Shown here piece by piece: positions 16,188 to 24,467 of a stretch of DNA of 28,887 nucleotides. The stretch comes from AP-15 sp036500965 (GTDB lineage Bacteria > Pseudomonadota > Alphaproteobacteria > ATCC43930 > CGMCC-115725), in contig DASYBC010000015.1 of the NCBI GenBank assembly GCA_036500965.1, positions 1 to 28,887 on the forward strand, in the 5' to 3' direction. Every line of letters starts with the position of its first letter. Within the stretch, counting starts at the first letter, position 1. The notes below the pieces were generated by a model. The model was not told the DNA's origin. It made no database searches and was given only the letters and a program-made list of their open reading frames with translations. The position numbers were made by a program, and so were the translations under genes.

Positions 16188-17066
16188 TCAGCCGAGCTTT
16201 AGCCACAGCAGCGCCAACCCGCCGGCCAGCCAGCAGTAATAGGCGAACGGGTCGAGCGCCGCGCTCTCCTCGCGATGGCGGAAATAGCGCATCAGAAAGG
16301 CGGTGCTGACATAGGCGGTGATGCCGGCGACGATGCCGGCGGCCCACAGTGCCCCCGCGCCGAGACCCGCGGCGCCGGCCGTGTTGGCGACGGCATGGGC
16401 GTGCAGCAGCTTGGGGATTTCGAGCACCGCGGCCCCGGCGATGATCGGCGTCGCCAGCAGAAACGAGAAGCGCGCGGCGTCCTCGTGCCGCCAGCCGACC
16501 AGCAAGCCGCCGACGATCGTCGCCCCCGAGCGCGAAATTCCGGGAAAGAACGCGGCCGCCTGGCAGAGCCCGACAAAGATCGCGTCAAACCAGCCGGCCC
16601 GCGCCAGCTCCCGCCGGTCCGCGGCGACATTGGCGCGCCGGCGCAGCCGCTCGCCGGCAAACAGCACGATGCCGTTGACGATCAGAAAGCAGGCGGCGGC
16701 GACCGGCGACCCGAACAGATGGCGCAGCGGCTTCTCGAAGACAAAGCCCAGCACCACCGCCGGCAAGGTGCCGAGCACGAGGAGCGCGATCAGATGGCGG
16801 TTTTCCTGGATGGTTCGGCCGGTGGCGCCGCCGCGCCCGAGCGCCGCCAGCAACAGGCTCAGCCATTCGCGCCAGAAGTAGACGAAGAGGGCGGTCGCGG
16901 TGCCGACATGCAGCACGACAAGGAATGGCAGAAACCGCGGCGAATCCTGGTCGATATGCCAGCCCAGCACGGCCGGCAGGATCACTGCATGACCGAGGCT
17001 GCTGACCGGGAACAGCTCGGTAACACCCTGGAACACCGCAAAGATGATCGCCTGCAAGAATGTCAT
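16188..17066 (-). CDS. uppP: Undecaprenyl-diphosphate phosphatase
   Basis: A 292-residue membrane protein of the BacA/UppP family. It regenerates undecaprenyl phosphate from the diphosphate for peptidoglycan and other wall polymer synthesis, with its active site facing the periplasm. The two signature regions are QGVTELFPVSSLGH (13-26, with the catalytic glutamate) and FFPGISRSGATIVGG (about 173-187, with the catalytic arginine and serine). At least seven hydrophobic segments follow. The ATG has only a weak ribosome-binding site. It lies 97 bp downstream of the sulfatase gene on the same strand. Length is slightly above the usual 265-280. Confidence 0.94.
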   Translation of the reverse strand: MTFLQAIIFAVFQGVTELFPVSSLGHAVILPAVLGWHIDQDSPRFLPFLVVLHVGTATALFVYFWREWLSLLLAALGRGGATGRTIQENRHLIALLVLGTLPAVVLGFVFEKPLRHLFGSPVAAACFLIVNGIVLFAGERLRRRANVAADRRELARAGWFDAIFVGLCQAAAFFPGISRSGATIVGGLLVGWRHEDAARFSFLLATPIIAGAAVLEIPKLLHAHAVANTAGAAGLGAGALWAAGIVAGITAYVSTAFLMRYFRHREESAALDPFAYYCWLAGGLALLWLKLG

Positions 17067-17163
17067 GTCGGACCGCGCTGTCGTTCGCTCGCTTGCCGGG
17101 CTAAGAACCTTGCGCCGAGGCCGTGGTGCGAAAACCTGCGCCGCCGGCGATCCCGCGCGAGGG

Positions 17164-19065
17164 TCAAATATCGCCGATCCGAAATGGGAAATCGGTTGCG
17201 CCGAGGCTGCCGCTGTTGATCAGGTTGACATAGTCGAGATAGAGGTTGGCCGCGACAGTCTGCGCCGGGACCAGGCTCGGCGGCAGCGGCGCACGCAACT
17301 CGTCCGGCAGCACGCGATGCAGCAGCAGCGCGTAGAGCAGTGCCGCGCCCGGATCGCGCCGCCCGCGATTGTCGGTCTCGGCGCGCCCGCCCGGCGTCGC
17401 GTAGTCGTAATATTCGAATTCCATCGTGCCGTCGAAGGCCAGGCTGTTGCCGCCCGGGACCCAGTTAGCGTAGACGCCGAGCTTGGCATTCACGGTGCGC
17501 AGGCCGATCAGATGGCCGGGCGACCCATTGAAATTGAAAGCGTTAGGGACTGCCTCGTCGCTGGTGAAGACGACATAGAGCCGCCCCGCGGCATCGGCCG
17601 ATTTCAGCATCGGCAAGAGATTGTGGCGCCCCCGGTACAGCAGCGCCGGATCGCCTTGCCGCAGCCATTCGCGGCTGCCGCGGTAGCCGAGGCTGACCAG
17701 CAGCGGCAACAGATCCACGGATGAGGTCAGGTTGCGGCGGACCGAGGCGGTATCGCCGGTGAACCGCCCGCTCGGGTCAGCGACGATCAGCGGCACATTG
17801 AACACCTCGTCGTAGCAGCTGCCGGCCTTGCCCGAGACGAAGCCGTGCGCACCGGCGTATTCGCCGTGATCCGAGGTGAAGACCAGGATCGTGTTGTCGC
17901 GGACCGCAGCCGGCAGCGCGTCGACCGCGTCGAACACGGTTTTGAGGTTGCCGTCGAGCACGGTCATGATCTGGGTATAGGAATCAAGGCTGCGCTGCCA
18001 ATAGGAATAGGGCGCCTGGGCCACGCCATAGGGCACGCCGTTGTCGGTCGCGGTGCCCCGATACTTGATGATTTGGAAACCCGCTGCCTGCGGATCGTCG
18101 TTGACGCCGCCCCACACCGCCTCCTGAAACAGCCGCGCAAAGCTCTGCGTCGATGGCTTGCGGCGGCTGATCTGGTCGGCCGATTCCCAATTCGGCGGCA
18201 CCGCCGGATAGGCTTGCGGCGGCGGCGCCTTGAGCGGGTTGGTCGCCCAGTCATAGGCCGGCGGGCCTTTGGTGAAATCGATCCACTGAGCATATCCGTT
18301 AGGATTGTAGGTGCTCGACTGGAACAGGTTGGTAAAGGTCTGGAACTCGGTCCCGGCTGGAAAGAATTCCTTGTCGTGCGGATTGATAAAGCCGACGGTC
18401 AGGCACCATGGCCCGGCGCCCGCCTGCTGCTGGCCGAGCCACGTCGCCGCCTGCCCGGCGATGTCGGTATCGCTGAGATACAGCGGCTCGACCCCGACGG
18501 TGCCCTGCAAATTGCTGCCGGTCGGGTCCGGCAAGGTCATCCCGGCAAACCCATAGGCGTCGAGCGGCGCCGGCTGCTGCGGGATCGACAGGTGCCATTT
18601 CCCAATATACGGCGTCTGATAGCCGGCTTGGCGCAGCAGCTTGCCATAGGTCGGGTATTGCCGGCTGAGCACCGGCTGGTACGAGATCGTCTGATCTGGC
18701 GCGTCGAGAATCGTCGTCAGCAGCCAGCTCTGCTGCGGATAGAGCCCGGTGACGATACCTCCGCGCGCCGGGCTGCACGCGGTTCCGGCGGTGAAGTGGC
18801 CGGCGAACTTGACCCCGCGCTGCCACAGCCGGCGATAGGTGTGCGGCATGTATTTGCGCAGAAATCCGCCGGCGTCGTGGATGCCCTTTGGAAACACCGT
18901 CGGATAGCGGAATTCATCGACGATGATGAACAGGATGTTCGGCTGCGGACCGGCGACCAGACCGGCCTCGGCCGCGACGGCCTCGCTTTCGTGCGGCAAG
19001 AGCCCGGCGGCGGCGAGCGCCCCGCCAGCGGTCGCCGCTTGCTTCAGAAAATCCCTGCGCTGCAC
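17164..19065 (-). CDS. Tat-exported type I sulfatase
   Basis: A 633-residue sulfatase. The N-terminus MQRRDFLKQAATAGG followed by an alanine-rich stretch is a twin-arginine signal, with a probable cut near residue 32. The formylglycine motif C-x-P-x-R is CSPAR (C97-R101). Metal and sulfate contacts are visible at D50 (IIVDEFR), K156 and H158 (GKWHL), and D399-H400 (FTSDHGEYAGAHG). It should hydrolyse a sulfate ester in the periplasm after conversion of C97 to formylglycine. Tat export fits because that modification occurs on cytoplasmic chains. The GTG start has GGAGG 6 nt upstream. Substrate unknown. No formylglycine-generating enzyme or anSME gene is in the window. Confidence 0.92.
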   Translation of the reverse strand: MQRRDFLKQAATAGGALAAAGLLPHESEAVAAEAGLVAGPQPNILFIIVDEFRYPTVFPKGIHDAGGFLRKYMPHTYRRLWQRGVKFAGHFTAGTACSPARGGIVTGLYPQQSWLLTTILDAPDQTISYQPVLSRQYPTYGKLLRQAGYQTPYIGKWHLSIPQQPAPLDAYGFAGMTLPDPTGSNLQGTVGVEPLYLSDTDIAGQAATWLGQQQAGAGPWCLTVGFINPHDKEFFPAGTEFQTFTNLFQSSTYNPNGYAQWIDFTKGPPAYDWATNPLKAPPPQAYPAVPPNWESADQISRRKPSTQSFARLFQEAVWGGVNDDPQAAGFQIIKYRGTATDNGVPYGVAQAPYSYWQRSLDSYTQIMTVLDGNLKTVFDAVDALPAAVRDNTILVFTSDHGEYAGAHGFVSGKAGSCYDEVFNVPLIVADPSGRFTGDTASVRRNLTSSVDLLPLLVSLGYRGSREWLRQGDPALLYRGRHNLLPMLKSADAAGRLYVVFTSDEAVPNAFNFNGSPGHLIGLRTVNAKLGVYANWVPGGNSLAFDGTMEFEYYDYATPGGRAETDNRGRRDPGAALLYALLLHRVLPDELRAPLPPSLVPAQTVAANLYLDYVNLINSGSLGATDFPFRIGDI

Positions 19066-19478
19066 GTTTCCCCTCCGGCAAGTGGCGCCGACGCCGGCGC
19101 GGTTCGGCGCCCGGCGGCTCGAGGCGGTCGGACAATCATGCGGCCAGCGGGGCGCGTCAACCGGCTCGCCGGATCATGCGCGGCGCGGCGGCAAATTCGG
19201 CTCGCCGCTTTGGTCGACGCTCCGACCGCTGCAGCGGCGCCTGGGCTGGAGCTTGCGTCGCCGAGGCCATACGGCAACGAATCAGACAGTCCCCTCCATC
19301 ATCTTGACGATGTCCTTGAGCGCTCGGTCCGGGCCGTACATCCCGATCGCGGGCTGCCGCCACGGTGCGGGCAGGACGCGCCATCTTTTCCCTCTGGCAT
19401 AGCGAAAGCCAAAGAACGAGAGGAGCGCGGCATGTATAATGCCCGGCACCATTATCGTTACCCGCGTGGGAGGAGCCG
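19066..19478. other. Divergent intergenic region, sulfatase / crotonase
   Basis: This 413-bp region holds the upstream sequences of both the sulfatase gene (minus strand) and the first crotonase gene (plus strand). The only protein-like stretch is a 56-codon minus-strand frame (19282-19452) ending MYGPDRALKDIVKMMEGTV. It has strongly GC-rich third positions in its second half but no clear ribosome-binding site. No repeat, tRNA or insertion sequence was seen. Confidence 0.4.
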
Positions 19479-20249
19479 ATGAGCTACGAGCATATTCTGG
19501 TCGAGCGCGAGGATGGGGTCGGCATCGTCACCCTCAACCGCCCCGACCAGCTCAACGCAATGAACCGCAGGCTGTCGGGCGAATTGCGCGACGCGGTGAA
19601 GGGGCTCGACGCCGACGACGAGATCGGCTGCATCGTCATCACCGGCGCCGGCACCCGCGCCTTTTCCGCCGGCGGCGACATCCACGAGCAACGCGAGGAC
19701 GACCGCCGCTTCACGCGAGAGGAATTGGACGCCCGCCGCGGCCGCGGCAGCTACGAGATCGCCGCCAGCACCAAGCCAACGATCGGCATGATCAATGGGC
19801 TGGCCTATGGCGGGGCGGCGGTCTTGAGCTCCTCGCTCGACATGCGGGTCGGCTGCGAGGACAGCCGCTTTCGGTTTCTGGCCGCCGCCTATGGCCGGAT
19901 CAACAGCACCTGGACCCTCCCCAATCAAGTCGGCTGGCCGATCGCCAAGGAATTGCTGTTCACCGCGCGGGTCGTCGAGGCTGACGAGGCCTGGCGCATC
20001 GGGCTCCTCAACCATCTGGTGCCGCGCGACCAATTGCGCGCAAAAACGATGGAGCTCGCCCGCCTGATCGCCGGCAACAACCGCGCCGCGGTGATCGGCG
20101 TCAAGGCGTTGCTGCTGAAGCAGATGGCGCAGACCCTCGAACAGCAGTGGGAGGAGGAGCGCGACTACACGACCCATGTGGTCAGAGGGGCTCGCGCCGA
20201 GGAGGCCTTCCCCGAATTCATCGCCCGCCGCGGCCGCCGCCTCGCTTAG
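19479..20249 (+). CDS. Crotonase-superfamily protein lacking both catalytic glutamates
   Basis: A 256-residue enoyl-CoA hydratase/isomerase-fold protein. It has the CoA-binding LNRPDQLNAM (19-28), the oxyanion-hole segments AFSAGGDIHE (61-70) and INGLAYGGAAVLSSSLD (105-121). Aligned to rat mitochondrial hydratase, Glu144 is replaced by V115 and Glu164 by A135, so ordinary water addition is unlikely. The oxyanion hole is intact, so it may isomerise, decarboxylate, hydrolyse or only bind an acyl-CoA. GGAGGAG precedes the ATG. It is a close paralogue of the protein encoded at 23592-24359 and stands at one end of an acyl-CoA gene island. Confidence 0.9.
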   Translation: MSYEHILVEREDGVGIVTLNRPDQLNAMNRRLSGELRDAVKGLDADDEIGCIVITGAGTRAFSAGGDIHEQREDDRRFTREELDARRGRGSYEIAASTKPTIGMINGLAYGGAAVLSSSLDMRVGCEDSRFRFLAAAYGRINSTWTLPNQVGWPIAKELLFTARVVEADEAWRIGLLNHLVPRDQLRAKTMELARLIAGNNRAAVIGVKALLLKQMAQTLEQQWEEERDYTTHVVRGARAEEAFPEFIARRGRRLA

Positions 20250-20268
20250 GGGCCTACCTGCCGTTTTG

Positions 20269-20310
20269 AACTGGGGCAGCAAGGCCTCGCTTGCCTCAGC
20301 GGTCCCAGTT
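20269..20310. repeat. Inverted repeat between convergent genes
   Basis: AACTGGG (20269-20275) is complementary to CCCAGTT (20304-20310). Inside it a second stem GCAAG/CTTGC (20279-20283 with 20290-20294, loop of 6) can form. It lies between the stops of the crotonase gene and the convergent GMC oxidoreductase gene. There is no uridine run, so a factor-independent terminator is not established. Confidence 0.35.
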
Positions 20311-20383
20311 GCGCGCCGGTTCGCGGGGATGACGAGTATTATTCGCGACTGCGGCTGGTGCATCCGCCGCTACGAGAAGCCGG

Positions 20384-22102
20384 TCAGTTCGCGTTGACCA
20401 TCGCGTCGGCGATCTTTTCGGCGGTCATCAGGGTCGGGAAGTTGGTGTTGGCGCACGGGACGCACGGGAACAGCGAGGCGTCGACGACGCGCAAGCCCGC
20501 AACCCCGCGCACGCGCCCCTGATAATCGGTCACCGCCATCGGGTCGTCCTCCGCGCCCATGCGACAGGTGCAGGTGGCGTGCCACACCCCGATCGCGGCC
20601 TTACGGATGAACTCCTCGAGCGCCTCGTCATCCTGCATCAGCTGGTCGAAGCGATAGCCTTCGACGATGACCTTTTCGATGACCAAGCGGCGCAGCCAGT
20701 CGGGCCCGTCGAGCAATTTGGCGATGACACTGGTGATCCGCTTGTTCCTGGTGTTGACGACGCCGATCTTGCGCACCCGCTCGGTGTAGCTCGCCGGGAA
20801 CGGGTTGCTGGTCGCCTCGCGCAGGGCGGCGCTCACTTGCATCGCGCCGAGCCGGCGGAACGCGTCCATCAGCCGTTCGAGGTCGCGCCGGTCGGAGAGG
20901 AGATTGAACTCGACGATCGGCTCGGCCCGCCAATCGCGCGAGGCGAGCTTGACCTGCCCCGTTTCGGAAAAGGTCTTGTAGACCGCAGCCAAGAGCGAGC
21001 CGATCTGCTCACCGACCGCGTGCCACGCCGATTTGCTGACCCCGGCGACGAACATGTCGCCCGCCGGCGCGCCGCCGATCCCCGAGGAATAGCGGAGCGC
21101 CAGCAGGATGTGGCGCCGGGTGACGCCGTTGAGCCGCGCCTGCGGCTTGATGAATGACGACACCGAGACCGACGGGTGGTCCATCAGCCGCTGGCCGACC
21201 CCCGGCACATTGGCGACGACCTCGATGCCGAGGTCGCGCAGATCGCCGGCGGGGCCGATGCCGGCGCGCAACAGATGCGCCGGCGAATGGATCGCCCCCG
21301 ACGAGACGACGACCTCGCCGCGCGCTCCGCCGACGCGGAACTCGGTCTCCTTGCCGCCGACCAGCGCCTTGACCCCGACGCAGCGGGTGCCCTCGAACAA
21401 GAGCCCCTTGACCTCGGTCTCGGCCGAGATCGTCAGGTTGTCGCGCAGCCGTGTCCCGGGATCGAGGTAGCCGATCGCCGCCGACACCCGGCGATCATAA
21501 AGGTTTGAGATCGTGATCGGGAAATAGCCGTCCTTGAACTCGCCGTTCTGGTCCTGGATATAAGGAAAGCCGGCCTCGTCGAACGCCTTGGCGACCGCCT
21601 TGGCGTGGCCGGTCCACAGATCGGGAAAGATGCGGCGGACCGGGATGCGGCCGTCCTTGCCGTGCCACGGCCCGTCGAAATCCATGTCGCGCTCGACTTT
21701 TTTGAAATAGGGCAGCACGGCGTCCCAGCCCCAGCCGGCGGCGCCGCGCGCCTCCCATTCGTCGTAATCGGAGGGCGCGCCGCGGTTGGCGAGTTGGCCG
21801 TTGATCGAGGAGCCGCCGCCCAAGACCCGCGCCTGCTCGTATTTGCGCAACGGCGGTCGGTTCTCCTCGGGCCGGTTGTGCGAGATGACCTCGGTGTGGA
21901 CCTTGAGCTCGGTCCAGTGAAAGCGCGGGTCGAAATAGGCGGTGCCGGGATAGCTGTCGAGGATTTCGGGCGGCACCTTGCCGTGCGGCGTGTCCTGGCC
22001 CGCCTCGCACAGCAAGACCCGGTTGGCGCTCTTGGCCGACAGCCGGTTGGCCATGACCGACCCGGCCGAGCCGCCGCCGACGATGATGTAATCGTAAGTC
22101 AT
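20384..22102 (-). CDS. GMC-family FAD-dependent oxidoreductase (choline dehydrogenase-like)
   Basis: A 572-residue glucose-methanol-choline oxidoreductase that oxidises a primary or secondary alcohol with FAD. The N-terminus YDYIIVGGGSAGSVMANRL is the dinucleotide-binding loop (G9-x-G11-x2-G14). GMC signature 1 (LGGGSSINGQLANRG) and signature 2 (SSGAIHSPAHLLRAGIGP) are present. The active-site His region is WHATCTCRMG, followed near the end by PCANTNFPTLMTAEKIADAM. Substrate unknown. The acyl-CoA context suggests an alcohol feeding a CoA pathway. The start at 22102 is preceded by GAGAGGGAGGAG. The frame is open to 22255 but begins with non-family residues. Confidence 0.92.
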   Translation of the reverse strand: MTYDYIIVGGGSAGSVMANRLSAKSANRVLLCEAGQDTPHGKVPPEILDSYPGTAYFDPRFHWTELKVHTEVISHNRPEENRPPLRKYEQARVLGGGSSINGQLANRGAPSDYDEWEARGAAGWGWDAVLPYFKKVERDMDFDGPWHGKDGRIPVRRIFPDLWTGHAKAVAKAFDEAGFPYIQDQNGEFKDGYFPITISNLYDRRVSAAIGYLDPGTRLRDNLTISAETEVKGLLFEGTRCVGVKALVGGKETEFRVGGARGEVVVSSGAIHSPAHLLRAGIGPAGDLRDLGIEVVANVPGVGQRLMDHPSVSVSSFIKPQARLNGVTRRHILLALRYSSGIGGAPAGDMFVAGVSKSAWHAVGEQIGSLLAAVYKTFSETGQVKLASRDWRAEPIVEFNLLSDRRDLERLMDAFRRLGAMQVSAALREATSNPFPASYTERVRKIGVVNTRNKRITSVIAKLLDGPDWLRRLVIEKVIVEGYRFDQLMQDDEALEEFIRKAAIGVWHATCTCRMGAEDDPMAVTDYQGRVRGVAGLRVVDASLFPCVPCANTNFPTLMTAEKIADAMVNAN

Positions 22103-22239
22103 CTCCTCCCTCTCGGGCGCTCTGCCGCCATGCCCCACGCGCAATCTCGCGCGCCGCGCACGGCCACGACTTTTTCGCGACGATGATGTAATGCAATCGC
22201 AGCCGGCCGGGTCAAGCCCGGCCTTGGCGTGATTGGGAG

Positions 22240-22740
22240 ATGCTGTTGACGCCAACCGATTTCGCGGCGCCGATCGGCGATCGCTGGTTCGAGGACTACG
22301 TCCCCGGCGCGGTCCACGAATATGGCGAGGTCGAGGTCACCGAGGCCGCGATCGTCGAGTTCGCCCGCCGCTATGACCCGCAGCAGATGCATGTCGATCC
22401 CGAGGCCGCCGGGCGCGGCAATTTCGGCGGGCTGATCGCCAGCGGCTGGCATACCGCCGGGATCATGATGCGGCTGTTTGTCGAGCATTTCCTGTCGCAT
22501 GTCGCGAGCCTCGCCTCACCCGGCATCGACGAGTTGCGCTGGACCCGGCCGGTGCGGCCCGGCGACGCGCTGCGCATCCGGGTCACGGTGCTCGACGCGA
22601 CCCGCTCGCGGTCGCGGCCCGACCGCGGCATGGTGCGCACCTCTGTCGAGGTGCTGAACCAGAACGGCGAGACCGTGATGAGCCTGAAGCCGATGAACCT
22701 GCTGCGCTGCCGCCCTGCCGGTCAGGAGCGACCCAGTTGA
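22240..22740 (+). CDS. MaoC-like (R)-enoyl-CoA hydratase
   Basis: A 166-residue hotdog-fold MaoC dehydratase. The hydratase-2 catalytic dyad D-x4-H is visible as FARRYDPQQMHVDPEAA (D46, H51), and GLIASGWHTAGIMMRL follows as the usual second conserved block. It probably adds water to a trans-2-enoyl-CoA to give the (R)-3-hydroxyacyl-CoA, or acts on mesaconyl-type CoA esters. An in-frame TTG at 22246 has better spacing from the GGGAG at 22235-22239 than the ATG at 22240, so the start could be 2 codons later. Its stop overlaps the start of the phosphoesterase gene (TTGA). It is divergent from the GMC gene. Confidence 0.9.
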   Translation: MLLTPTDFAAPIGDRWFEDYVPGAVHEYGEVEVTEAAIVEFARRYDPQQMHVDPEAAGRGNFGGLIASGWHTAGIMMRLFVEHFLSHVASLASPGIDELRWTRPVRPGDALRIRVTVLDATRSRSRPDRGMVRTSVEVLNQNGETVMSLKPMNLLRCRPAGQERPS

Positions 22741-23321
22741 AGATCGGCATCGTCTCCGACCTGCACTGCAATCAACAAGGGCTGCTGCGGGCGCTCGACA
22801 TCATCGGCGACGTCGATGAGCTGATCTGTCTTGGCGACAGCATCTACGAATACCGCTTCTCGAACGAGGTCGTGCGCATTCTGAAGGACCGCGGCGCGCT
22901 GACAATTCTCGGCAACCACGAAGAGGGGTTTCTCGGGCCGCAGGGCGCGCGCGCCCGCCAGCCGGATTGGATCGATCACTCGCTGCTCGGCTGGCTCGCC
23001 GCTCGGCCGCACCGTCTCGATCTCGCGGTTACCGGGAAAAAGCTGCTCGCGGTGCATTCGACGCCGTGGGAGCCGCGCGGCACCTATGTCTATCCGCACA
23101 GCTCGCTGCTCGAACGGTTCGCCGAGAGCGACGCCGATTTCGTGCTCTACGGCCACACCCACCATCAGCTGGTGCGCCGCGTCGGCCGGGTGCTGGTGAT
23201 TAATCCCGGCTCAGCCGGCGAGGCCCGCGACACCGGCAACGGCCGGCAATTGAGCTGCGCCGTGCTCGACACCGCGACCGAGGAGGTCGTCGTGACCGAC
23301 TTCCCCGACCTGCGCGGCTAA
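22737..23321 (+). CDS. YfcE-like metallophosphoesterase
   Basis: A 194-residue calcineurin-like phosphoesterase with all metal ligands: SDLHCN (D8, H10), CLGDSI (D34), LGNHEEG (N60, H61), VHSTP (H107) and YGHTHHQ (H140, H142). The short YfcE/MJ0936 type cleaves phosphodiesters in the cytoplasm; the natural substrate is rarely known. The TTG start shares two bases with the TGA stop of the MaoC gene, with GGAG about 10 nt upstream, so it is translationally coupled to it. Why a phosphodiesterase is tied to a MaoC hydratase is unclear. Confidence 0.9.
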   Translation: MKIGIVSDLHCNQQGLLRALDIIGDVDELICLGDSIYEYRFSNEVVRILKDRGALTILGNHEEGFLGPQGARARQPDWIDHSLLGWLAARPHRLDLAVTGKKLLAVHSTPWEPRGTYVYPHSSLLERFAESDADFVLYGHTHHQLVRRVGRVLVINPGSAGEARDTGNGRQLSCAVLDTATEEVVVTDFPDLRG

Positions 23322-23337
23322 TCCGGGGTTGAGCCTG

Positions 23338-23562
23338 TCAGCCGCGGACAATCAGCCAGATCGCGCCGACGACGACGATCGCGACCGCGCAGATGCGCGC
23401 CCTCAGCAGGCTGGCGAGGCGAGCCAGCGCCGCATCGACATAGGCTTTGGTGGCGAGCTCGTGGACCGCAGTCTCGAAGATGGCGCCGGCCGGAGCTTCG
23501 GCCTGGGCGTCGGTGAACCCGGCCTCCCTCAGACGCCGGGCGGCGCCGAGGGTATCGAACAT
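23338..23562 (-). CDS. Small DUF1640-like membrane-anchored protein
   Basis: A 74-residue protein starting MFDTLGAARRLREAGFTDAQ. It has a short helical segment with the F.T...A..L...GF...QAEA pattern seen in DUF1640/CCDC90-type proteins, then a charged helix (ATKAYVDAALARLASLLRAR) and one C-terminal membrane span (about residues 52-72). Function unknown. An in-frame GTG at 23595 overlaps the stop of the upstream crotonase gene (GTGA) but has GGAGG directly against it, too close for good initiation. I prefer the ATG at 23562 for its family-like N-terminus. It is the last gene of a minus-strand pair and converges on the phosphoesterase gene. Confidence 0.65.
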   Translation of the reverse strand: MFDTLGAARRLREAGFTDAQAEAPAGAIFETAVHELATKAYVDAALARLASLLRARICAVAIVVVGAIWLIVRG

Positions 23563-23591
23563 GATCGGCCTTTGGCCCTCTGCTTCGGGGC

Positions 23592-24359
23592 TCACCCTCC
23601 GCTGGCCGGCTTGCGGCTCAGAAATTCGCGGAACCCGTCGCGCGGGTGGCCGGCGGCGAGCCAGCTTGCGCGCGCGTCCTCTTCGTTGCCGTAGCGCTCG
23701 CGCCAGCCCATCCCGATCTGCTCGTGCAAGAGGCGCTTGATGCCCTGCACCATGCGCGCGTCGTTCTTGGCAATCATTTGCCCGATCTCAACCGCGGTCT
23801 CGACCAGCTTCCCCGCCGGCACGATCTGGTTGAGGAGGCCGATCCGCTCGGCCTCCTCCGCGCCGACCACCCGGCCGGTGTAGAGCAGCTCCTTCGCTTT
23901 GGGCAGGCCGACCAAGAGCGGCAGCGACCAGGTCGAGTTGACCCGGCCGTAGCTCGCCGCCAGAAAGCGGAACTGGGTGCGTTCGCAGCCGATGCGCAGG
24001 TCGAGCGTCGAGCTGAGCAAGGCCGCGCCGCCATAGGCGAGCCCGTTGATCGCGCCGATCAGCGGTTTCGCAAAGGTCGCGACGTGCCAGGTGGCCTCGC
24101 TGCGAAACGCCTGCCGCGCGGCCAATTCCTCGCCCGACAGCCCGGCCATCTCGTGAATGTCGGCCCCGGCCGAAAAGGCGCGCTCGCCGGCGCCGGTCAG
24201 AATCACCGCCTTGATCGCATCGTCGGTCTCGTACTCGCTCAACGCCGCGTCGAGATCGCGTGCCAGGCCAAAGCTCAGCGCGTTCAGCTTGTCGGGCCGA
24301 TTGAGGGTGATCAGCGCAACACTCTCGAAGCGTTCGGTCAGAATGAATTCGTAAGCCAA
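23592..24359 (-). CDS. Second crotonase-superfamily protein lacking both catalytic glutamates
   Basis: A 255-residue paralogue of the 19479-20249 product. Conserved blocks are LNRPDKLNAL, AFSAGADIHEM and INGLAYGGAALLSSTLD. The positions of rat hydratase Glu144 and Glu164 hold L114 and A134, so hydratase chemistry is doubtful here too. I chose the TTG at 24359: GGAGGG lies 7 nt upstream, and the resulting N-terminus LAYEFILTERFESVALITLN aligns exactly with the paralogue's MSYEHILVEREDGVGIVTLN. A GTG at 24398 would add 13 residues and has no ribosome-binding site. The gene is divergent from the CoA-transferase gene with about 110 bp between starts. Confidence 0.88.
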   Translation of the reverse strand: MAYEFILTERFESVALITLNRPDKLNALSFGLARDLDAALSEYETDDAIKAVILTGAGERAFSAGADIHEMAGLSGEELAARQAFRSEATWHVATFAKPLIGAINGLAYGGAALLSSTLDLRIGCERTQFRFLAASYGRVNSTWSLPLLVGLPKAKELLYTGRVVGAEEAERIGLLNQIVPAGKLVETAVEIGQMIAKNDARMVQGIKRLLHEQIGMGWRERYGNEEDARASWLAAGHPRDGFREFLSRKPASGG

Positions 24360-24467
24360 TGGCTCGCCCTCCGTTCGCGGCTGTCGTTCGTTTGACACTA
24401 CGCGGGGCCGGGTGTTAGCTCAACTTGCGATACGCGAGCGGCGTGGTGCGATCAAACGGAGGCGGCG

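Noticed and set aside
17845..19482. Plus-strand open frame opposite the sulfatase gene
   Set aside because: Shadow of the sulfatase; no protein-like pattern.
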